From positions 1-64,000 of the forward strand of contig JAJTUP010000101.1 in the NCBI GenBank assembly GCA_021399435.1: a stretch of 64,000 bases of DNA, given 5' to 3'. Made by a program: the position numbers and the translations under genes. The notes beneath the pieces were generated by a model. That model was not told where the DNA came from. It worked only from the letters and a program-made list of their open reading frames with translations, and ran no database searches. This DNA comes from Diaporthe sp. PMI_573. Lineage: Eukaryota; Ascomycota; Sordariomycetes; Diaporthales; Diaporthaceae. How positions within the stretch are numbered: the stretch's first letter is position 1; every line of letters starts with the position of its first letter. Shown piece after piece: positions 56,792 through 64,000 of this stretch.

Positions 56792-58641
56792 ACGTCCCCG
56801 GCCCGGCTTCCGCCCCCCCCCTGATTCCGCCCCCTTCCCTCACGACCGCCCCCTTCGCCTCGTCGCCGACGACGACGCCACCACGATAGTTGACCTCGCT
56901 TCCGATGGTGCTTCCGACTCTTCTGAAGCGTCGCTTTCTTCTGATACCACCCCCGCTTCAATCTGAGTCCTCCGAATGGCCTCGATATCGGCGAAAAGTT
57001 CATTCGGGTCAAGTTGAACCTTCTTCCTTCGGACTACCCTACTGGCTTCAATCTGGGCTTCCAACTCTCGGGCTTTTTGTGAGGACATCGTCAGATCGAC
57101 GTCTATCTGGTCCCAACTTTTGAGGATTTTCCTGAAGAGGAGTCGTGATGTGGGGCTGAGATTCTTCTGACGGGCATACCGAGCCACCATACCCCTTAGG
57201 TCTTGAGATCGCTTAGGGGTCGCAAAAATGGTCCCTTGAGGCCGACAAAAATACTTATTAGTGCAGAAATGGCTGCTGGAGCTATTGGTGCCGCCAGATT
57301 CCAATGATCTCGCTTCCTTCTCGCGATTATCGGCGATAAAGTGGCTTCCGAGTGCCCTATGCTTAGACACTGGCCAGAGACCAGTCGCCCGCCAGCCAGA
57401 ATGTATATTTGCTTCCGTTAAAGTGTCAATTCGAGCCTTGTGATAGCAATAAAGAAACCGTTTCTTTGCCATGACTGTTGACGAATCGTGCCCTCCCTGG
57501 TGATCGAGATGCTTCTTAAATGCGAGCTTTAGAGGGCCGAAGATCGCTACATCGAGTGGTTGCAGCATATGCGAAGTATGGGCGGGCAAAAAAACGATAT
57601 ATACCTTATTCGAGAAGCATTCCCACATAAACTCAACTGTTGTATGTATATGGTGCCTATCGATTACGAGAAGGCGCCATTCTGATGGGTCCTCTGGCAC
57701 TGTTTGAGGAAGGAAGACCTTCCGAAGCCAGTGGATAGCGATAGGTTCCTCCATCCACCCCTTCTTTGTTGCCGTGAACTGCCAGCCCTCGTGATCTTCG
57801 AGGGTAATAGGAAACCACTGCTGCTGAATGCTCAGTCCCTTAAAAATAACGAGTGGGACGAGGAACTTGCCCGTGGCGGAGATATACTCAAGGAAGGAGG
57901 TCCACGCTCTCGAATTAAAGTCCTTCTGAAGAAGCTGGCTTCCTTCCGAATAGCCGATCGTGAGCGCCTTCTCGGACTTGCCCTCCATTAGCCCGCCCTC
58001 GTCGGCGTTCCACCGGTTGGCCGGCTTAATTGCCTTCACAATAGGCAACTGCATAAAGTCAAACCACGACCCGACATTCTTTTTGGTGGCTGCCCTTAGC
58101 CGTTTAGCCTCAACTCGCTGGTACTTACGGCTTTGGAGGATAGGGTGACGAAGGAGGAAGGCCCTCAGCCACTTCCTTCCGAGAGGAGCGACCTCCTTCC
58201 CCGACGAGGCCATTCGGGCTGCCAGAGCCCTCGTTTCCCAGCGAGTCAACGCATGGCCCAAGCTGCTTTGGTTGATAAGGAATAGGGCCAATCGATCCTC
58301 CTGATCATCAGAAAGAGGCCTCTGAGGTTCGTGAGAAACGCGCTGGCTTTGCGCGCCGGCGAGGCGATCGCGAAGTGTGGAACGGGGGATATGCCAGGTC
58401 CCGCAAGCCTGCTTGACGGGCATTCCATCCCTGCACGCAACAAGGGCGTCATGGATCTCGGCTTCCCCATAGGGCTTCATGATGACTAGGTTGATGCTTG
58501 GAAGAAGTTTGGTGACCAGAAAAAATTCTCTCGGAAAGATATGGTTGAGTTTATATAGGGTGGGGGCAGACGCGTACACGCGTGAACGCGGATGTGGGGG
58601 GGGCGGAAGCAGGGGGGGGGCGGAAGCCGGGCCGGGGACGT
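56792..58641 (-). mobile_element. Intact pogo/Fot1-type DNA transposon
   Basis: 1,850 bp bounded by TA on both sides (56790-56791, 58642-58643). Termini are inverted repeats of about 45 bp starting ACGTCCCCGGCCCGGCTTCC, very GC-rich and ending in C runs. It encodes one transposase. A TATA box (TATATAA, complement of 58551-58557) sits about 70 bp before the start codon and is conserved in the second copy (61839-61846). Unlike its neighbours it carries no RIP stops. Confidence 0.9.
56840..58480 (-). CDS. Pogo-family transposase, intact DDE
   Basis: 546 residues from ATG 58480. The open frame reaches to 58681, but that start lies outside the transposon end, so I chose MKPYGEAEIHDALVA, where the family usually begins. 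Residues 1-45 are a Psq-type helix-turn-helix (VKQACGTWHIPRSTLRDRL), about 55-120 a CENP-B type DNA-binding domain (GRKWLRAFLLRHP), about 150-320 the DDE nuclease. Catalytic Asp are 160 (WNADEGG), 274 (LVIDRHH) and 310 (LQPLD); the last two are 35 residues apart, as in DD35D enzymes. The usual DGHHSH is DRHHIH here, and DETG is DEGG; the effect is unknown. C-terminal part is Ser/Glu-rich and basic (ATRRRGRS). Confidence 0.92.
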   Translation of the reverse strand: MKPYGEAEIHDALVACRDGMPVKQACGTWHIPRSTLRDRLAGAQSQRVSHEPQRPLSDDQEDRLALFLINQSSLGHALTRWETRALAARMASSGKEVAPLGRKWLRAFLLRHPILQSRKYQRVEAKRLRAATKKNVGSWFDFMQLPIVKAIKPANRWNADEGGLMEGKSEKALTIGYSEGSQLLQKDFNSRAWTSFLEYISATGKFLVPLVIFKGLSIQQQWFPITLEDHEGWQFTATKKGWMEEPIAIHWLRKVFLPQTVPEDPSEWRLLVIDRHHIHTTVEFMWECFSNKVYIVFLPAHTSHMLQPLDVAIFGPLKLAFKKHLDHQGGHDSSTVMAKKRFLYCYHKARIDTLTEANIHSGWRATGLWPVSKHRALGSHFIADNREKEARSLESGGTNSSSSHFCTNKYFCRPQGTIFATPKRSQDLRGMVARYARQKNLSPTSRLLFRKILKSWDQIDVDLTMSSQKARELEAQIEASRVVRRKKVQLDPNELFADIEAIRRTQIEAGVVSEESDASEESEAPSEARSTIVVASSSATRRRGRS

Positions 58642-58643
58642 TA

Positions 58644-59810
58644 AGTTTCAAAGTGGTAGGCTCTGCGCCAATGACAACCAAACATGCATAGTGTAATGAA
58701 ACCTGCCTTACATAGTAACGAGCATAATGCAGCTTGTAGATTTATAGTGAACCTTACTCACTACTTTAGAAGTCAAACAAGTTGCTCTTGTTTCCCTGTT
58801 ACACTCCTTTCATGCTGGGCATATTTGTATAATATCCTGTGCTAATTCTGAGCAAGACAAGTATACATCCTGGGAAACTTGAAGGCTAACATGTGTATAT
58901 TTGGTGAAATTTGACAAATTCTCATGGCTTTACTTATCAAGTCTGTATTGAAGCATGTAAATTTTGAGTTGATTAGGAAGCAGAGTCACAAAATTTTCAG
59001 TCTATATCGCCAAGACAGCAAAATACGCCTCCTAGTCCCTCCTTCACAAATAAATTGGATATAAGAAACAATCAACATATACAGATTAATAACCACAAGG
59101 CTCTAAAAGAGATGTAACCAAGTTTAAGATATCCTACATCGTAACCAATGACAACTTATAAAACGCCTCGTAGATATTTCTCTCATCGTAGTCCTCCTTC
59201 ACACAGTATTCAACGATGCAAGCAAAGTCTGGCCCCAATTATTTGCCAAGTATTTTCTTAATTAGCCCCTTACGTCCACAGCACTCGCATAAAGTGCCCC
59301 ATTATTTAAGAGACTATAGGTCCCTGGTAAAATCTTCAAAACACCTATTGGCCGCTGCCAATTCCGCCAAGATAATCACAAGTATAATTCGCATTTACTT
59401 TTATTCCGCAGGCATTATAGTGAAAAAATCATCCTTAAAAACGTTTAATGCCTCTAGGCAAATTTTCTTCCGCACAATCGGCTTATACCTGGGATTCTGC
59501 GCATCCAGTGCCATATGGTAAACAAATATATTCTCCATCTTCCAGCTATCCTGGAACCATTTGGTCGTACTAAATCTCAGGAATGCCTGGATGGAACGTC
59601 AAACCCCTCAAATTCTTCGAGCTTGCACGCACAAACGCTGTTTATCGGCGAGAATCCAAGCTTTAAACTTGTCCTGCTTTTCCACCCCTTCATAAATACA
59701 TAGAAAATCGCTAGGTAACCGGCCAAGCAAGGCACTGGCGTGGCACTGGAATAGCACTAGCTAACCATCATTTAGCAACAAGAATACTTGGATGAGAAGC
59801 TGAAGGGCTT
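58644..59810. other. Unique sequence, no convincing gene
   Basis: Normal composition. A 101-codon plus-strand frame (59216-59521) lacks motifs and has no supporting context; I do not accept it as a gene. Confidence 0.35.
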
Positions 59811-61468
59811 TTATAATATAGTAAAGCCAAACAGCTCGGATATTATATCTCCTGGTTGTAAGCAACCACGTGGTGGCTTGGCCTCTTTGTTGGAGTCTGC
59901 CTTGTAGACGAACGAGAGCCAGTCGGCGACGCCTTGCCTGCTGGTGAGGATCCAAGTTGGGGGTACTATGATCTTAGTGGGTCTTTCTGTTATTTTAAAG
60001 TGACCCATACAGCCGACACAACGCTAACAGCCGAACGGGACAGCCCTGATGCCTAATGTTACGGGCTTACGGGTCCGAAATCTTGCAAGACACTGAGTTC
60101 TTGATGGTTTCCAGGGCGAAAGGTGGCGCCACCGTATCTTGAGCGCCGACGCGACTACTTTTATTATATTCTTCTATAATGACGACCTTGACATTGTAAC
60201 TTGTCTCTTGATCCTCGGTACAATAAAGGGCGAAATGGGTGTCGCTCTTCTTGCTAATTTATTGCCGTACGTGCAACGCACGCCTGCCGATTCAACTTTG
60301 TTTCCTATGCGAAAAGCGCCGACAGTTTTCTCATCGCAAGGTAGCCCGTATCTACAACAAACCTGAGCCCCCATCTATCCAATTTCCCTATACGCGCATT
60401 TCCGGCTGCTCTTGATACCCTGTTTCGATCTAAAACATTATGTTAACTGCGAGTTCCTCTACTCCACCTTGTGTAAAGATGTGCTCGAGAAGACAAGAGG
60501 GTCACGCACGATGCTTGAAGTCCGGGCCTTTACTTCCTTCTCCTGTTGGATTATAGCACAACAGTGGCAACATAACGATGCCACGCAATCACTGCAACTA
60601 GTTCCCCCTATATGATATTCCTTGCGGATCTGGCCATGTCTCCAGGATTGGTATCTAGGTTGAAAAGTGGTCGATTAGCCTACATTAGGATGAAGCCGTC
60701 TCAGGCCAAACACTTACATCCATCCGCAGCCTCCTAGAGCATGAAGCACACAGAGAATGCCACAATCAACGTTGCAGCAATAATATTCCTGCATATTGCC
60801 TTTGTTATTTATGCGATGAATGGTCCGCCCGAGGACTATGCACGGACACTGCTACTCTCGATGGGCAGGTTAGTTTCGAGACTCTGAATTTCCCTCTTGA
60901 ATTTCCTGTAAATGTGTTTAAAACTTCTTCGAGCTGCGGGTCCTCGTTGTCTTCCATGACAACGAGGATGTAAGGGCTGAAACGAGCCCAGCGCTGTAAT
61001 ATATCTGCTGTCCTTATGGGACCAATCCCTGCAACAAAAATCACTATTACATCAATGAACGGGGCAAGGACCTCCCAGTAAAGATCAAAGCCGAAATCGG
61101 CGACATCTTTCTGGGCTGACTATGCGTGTAACTTTCGTGATAAGGCAAGCTCCCAATATAGCAATGCTAGGTTTCCGTAATCAGCAGCTGGCGATGGCGC
61201 AACGTAAAGTTGGCAATTTATAAAGTGATAGTTGTTAACTTTCGTAATTGTAATCGTGCGGGCGGGTAAGGCAAGCGAACCGCTGGCCGCCGGCAAGGCG
61301 TCGCCGATGCTTATGACAAATCAAGCCGGCAGCTCCGTATCTAGGTTTTGGTAGAGGGCAGGGGACTGTACGTCCCGGAGGTTTAACCACACACTGTTTA
61401 TTTCCGTCTCTCCATGGCTCAGTCTTATTAATTGCTCTAAAGGGAAGAGGCTGTCCGAGCAAAACCAA
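59811..61468 (-). pseudogene. Remnants of a decayed host-type gene
   Basis: Several minus-strand fragments in the same direction: 61235-61468 (INKTEPWRDGNKQCVVKPPG ... CPLPKPRYGAAGLICHKHRR), 60805-61105 (LYWEVLAPFIDVIVIF, DILQRWARFSPYILVVMED), 60174-60374 and 59811-60008. The second resembles the part of fungal patatin- or zinc-finger-linked proteins that reads FADDLGG...VRPRLIVV; this is recollection of a pattern, not a proven match. They cannot be joined by introns that I can see, so I take it as a broken gene. No RIP signature. Confidence 0.3.
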
Positions 61469-61752
61469 AGGCCTGCTGTATTACTTGCTTGAGAGTGCAA
61501 ATCGACTTTAGTCTCCTAAGACTCGCTGAAGGACCATTTCAACGGGGCATTATACTTTGGGTAGAAGGTCGGAATGTAGCGACCCAGAAGGATTAAGTTA
61601 GCACCCAATTTGACGGCGGCTTGTCAAGGGGTGGAGTCTTTGAATACAGTCCCCCAGGCCCGAGGATGTTTCCTATAAGACTCAAAAGGTATACCAGCCT
61701 GCCTTGGATGGCATAGATATAACGGCGACAACTCGTCTGCGGTCTGGTCAAT
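61469..61752. other. Short unique spacer
   Basis: No supported gene; ends at the TA target of the second pogo copy. Confidence 0.4.
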
Positions 61753-61754
61753 TA

Positions 61755-64000
61755 ACGTGCCCGGCCCGGATCTCGGCCCACCCCCGTTCTCGGCCGGCCC
61801 ACACCCGCGTTTATGCATACACACGTCTATACCTACCCTATATAAACTCAACGTTTTCTCTACGAGGACTTTTTTTCTAATCACCAAACTTTTTCCAGGC
61901 ATTATCTTTATTATCATAAAGCCCTATAGTAAACTTAAGATACATAACGCTATCATGGCGGTTAAAAATAATATACCCGTCAGGGAGGCTTCCAGGACCT
62001 AGTATATTCTATGCTTAATATTTTAAAGTTGTCTCGCCGGCCGACAAAGCCATCATATTACTACTAACCCTCTAAGAGTTTTTTCTAACCATTAGAAAAA
62101 CTAATTAGCAATATTTTTAGTTAACTAAAACAGCCTTGGCTATACCCTAACTTGCTGAGAAATAAGGGCCTTGGCAACCTATCTAGGCTCCTCGAGAAAG
62201 AAGGTTGATCTTCTCGAAAAAAAGTAGCTAAGAGCCTTCCTCCTTTATTACCCTATCCTTTAAAGCCGTAAGTATTAGCACGTTAAAGTAAAGCAGCTTA
62301 GGATAGCCACTAAATAAAATGTCGGGTTATAGTTTAACTTTATAAGGCTACCTATTATAAAGGCAATTAAGCCGGCCAATCAATAAAATGCCGACAAGGG
62401 TGGGCTTATAAAGGGCAAGTTAGAGAAGGTCCTAACTATTAGCTATTTTAATAGCAGCAAGCTTCTTTAAAAAGACTTTAATTTAAGAGCGTAGACCTCT
62501 TTTCTTAAGTATATCTCTGCTATAGGTAAGTCCCTAATTCCTCTAATTATTTTCAAGAGACTAAGTATTTAATAGCAGTGGTTTCCTATTGTTCTTAAAG
62601 ATTACAATGGCTGGCAGTTTACAGCAACAAAAAAGGGGTAGATGGAGAAACCTATTACCATCTACTAGCTTTAAAGGGTCTTCCTTCTACTAACAGCGCC
62701 GGAAGACCCTTCTAAATGGCGCCTTCTCGTGATTAATGGGCACCATATACATATAACGGTGGATTTTATATAGGAATACTTCTCAAATAAAGTATATATT
62801 GTTTTTTTACCAGCCTATACCTTATATATACTTTAACTGCTAGATGTAGCAGTCTTTGGCCCTCTAAAGACTACCTTTAAGAAGTATCTCGGCCAACAAG
62901 GAGGGCATAATTCATTATCAGTTATAGCAAAGAAACGTTTCCTTTATTACTATTACAAGGCCCAAATAAAGGCACTTACAGAGTTAAATATCCATTCTAG
63001 CTAGCAGGCAACGGGTCTTTAGCCATTATCTAAGCATAGGGCACTTAAATGTAATGATCACACTAAACCTTTGTGGGGTTCAGTAGGCAACCTGTAGGGT
63101 TTATGTTAGCAATACGGCGTAGAGGTGATACTTGACTGTTCGGTGTAAGACACGATGATTCTGCGAGTATGATCACTAGCTGTGAGGCTATCCAGTTGTT
63201 GGACTGAATACTTAGATTGACGACTGAAGAGTCTGTTCTATGAAAGCTATCTACTGTGGTGATGACCATGTCCTTATATGTTCCGACTCTTCATCCGTCG
63301 TTGGTGATGGACCGTACGGACCGTTCGTCGACTTGTGCGGTCCAGCCTTGCAGTCGTCTGGACCGCTCGTCGGTCCTGTCGGTCCACCCTGGTCAGGGGG
63401 TACCTGACCCTAACCCTGGCCTTGGCATGCCTTGCTGACTTCGCCCTCAAGTACCTGCGGGGTTGCGTCGTGGCATCTGATTCTGATTGCCGGGGTCATC
63501 GAAACGGGTCCCTTGGGTGCCATGCCTGTTGGTTCATAACATTAAAAGCCACTTTATTAAAGACAACTACATAAAGAAAGCAAAAACACTGGAATTGGCT
63601 ACTAGCAATGGCTTTAGTAGCCATTTTTATACCGATAAGTGCTTTTATCTACCGCGAGGGACCTTTTTTACAACCCCTAAGCAGTCTTAAGAGCTACATA
63701 GTATAGTAGCCCGGTATGCCTATTAGAAGCAACTAAGCCCTATATAACGACTCCTCTTTAGGAAAATTCTCAAGAGCTAGGACCAGAAAGACGTTAGTCT
63801 GACAATATTCTTACAAAAAGCCTAGGAGCTAAAACATCAAATTAAAGTTAGCAGGGCGGTTCGAAAGAAGAAGGTTTAACTTGACCCAAATAAGCTTTTC
63901 GCCGACATTGAGGCTATTTGGAGGACTTAAATAGAAGCCGGCATGGTACCAGAAGATAGCGATAGGTCAGAAGAGTTAGAAACACTATTAGAAACGGGGT
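61755..64000 (+). pseudogene. Second pogo element, RIP-damaged and split, runs off the window
   Basis: Terminal repeat ACGTGCCCGGCCCGG starts at 61755 after TA (61753-61754), followed by the same TATATAAAC leader as the intact copy. The transposase start is ATA at 61916-61918 where the intact copy has ATG (G-to-A). The frame then follows the intact protein in order: IHNAIMA, ITVDFI-EYFSNKVYIVFLPA (about 62755-62815), KKRFLYYYYKAQI (about 62930), and after the solo LTR FYTDKCFYLPRGTFFTTPK (about 63630) and QLDPNKLFADIEAI (about 63880-63925). Stops are of Gln and Trp types. The right terminus lies beyond 64000. Confidence 0.85.
63050..63541 (+). mobile_element. Solo LTR in the second pogo element, 5-bp target duplication
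   Basis: 492 bp, TGTAATGATC...TTCATAACA, flanked by TTAAA on both sides (63045-63049, 63542-63546). Removing it restores the pogo sequence GGGCACTTAAAAGCCACTTT, which matches the intact copy (near 57335-57350, complement). It has near-normal composition while the host pogo is RIP-altered. A RIP-altered fragment of the same LTR is at 12929-13129. Confidence 0.9.

Noticed and set aside
56698..57012. Arg/Gly-rich minus-strand frame overlapping the pogo transposase C-terminus
   Set aside because: Composition reflects the GC-rich terminal repeat and the real frame in another phase.
59216..59703. Two plus-strand frames of 101 and 62 codons
   Set aside because: No motif, no splice sites joining them, no homology to neighbours.
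1..64000. tRNA, rRNA, CRISPR or bacterial-type operon features
   Set aside because: I saw no cloverleaf, 5S or spacer-repeat pattern; the window is clearly fungal nuclear DNA.

Overview
This is a repeat-dominated segment of a filamentous ascomycete (Pezizomycotina) genome. The evidence is indirect but consistent: long AT-rich blocks in which old coding frames are broken almost only by TAA/TAG at expected CAA/CAG (Gln) codons, the signature of C-to-T repeat-induced point mutation (RIP); fungal Copia, Gypsy (chromovirus), hAT and pogo/Fot1 elements; short GT-AG introns; and one spliced gene for a GPI-anchored secreted protein. I cannot name the species.

Layout. 1-7.0 kb: nested RIP-damaged Copia elements (family A) with a cleanly delimited solo LTR. 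7.0-13.1 kb: a second Copia family (B) on the minus strand as LTR-internal-LTR-internal-LTR, followed by an LTR fragment and a hairpin-bearing repeat (family G). 13.6-16.2 kb: a degraded Gypsy remnant. 16.2-19.1 kb: a 0.5-kb repeat (family B-rep) and a RIP-killed hAT transposase. 19.2-27.1 kb: an island of more normal composition holding a Fot1-like relic split by a hAT-type miniature element, the spliced GPI-protein gene (22851-23892), a candidate gene and an internally deleted hAT. 27.1-34.8 kb: one complete Gypsy chromovirus with 5-bp target duplications. 34.8-42.7 kb: B-rep and two nested Copia-A copies. 42.7-52.5 kb: an unidentified RIP-damaged frame and a complete 7.6-kb Copia (family F). 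52.5-55.3 kb: further copies of B-rep, Copia-A and repeat G. 55.4-61.7 kb: mostly unique sequence with a minisatellite, an intact pogo-type transposon (56792-58641) and remnants of a decayed gene. 61.75-64 kb: a RIP-killed second pogo copy split by a solo LTR.

Only two protein genes look functional: the GPI-anchored protein and the pogo transposase. Everything else is transposon debris, whose nesting gives a relative order of insertion. The most unusual feature is that four retroelement regions carry, between the end of pol and the 3' LTR (or beyond the integrase), a long reading frame on the strand opposite pol that is interrupted essentially only by RIP-type stops; in the chromovirus it has a clear intron. 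These look like a recurrent antisense accessory gene of these retrotransposons.
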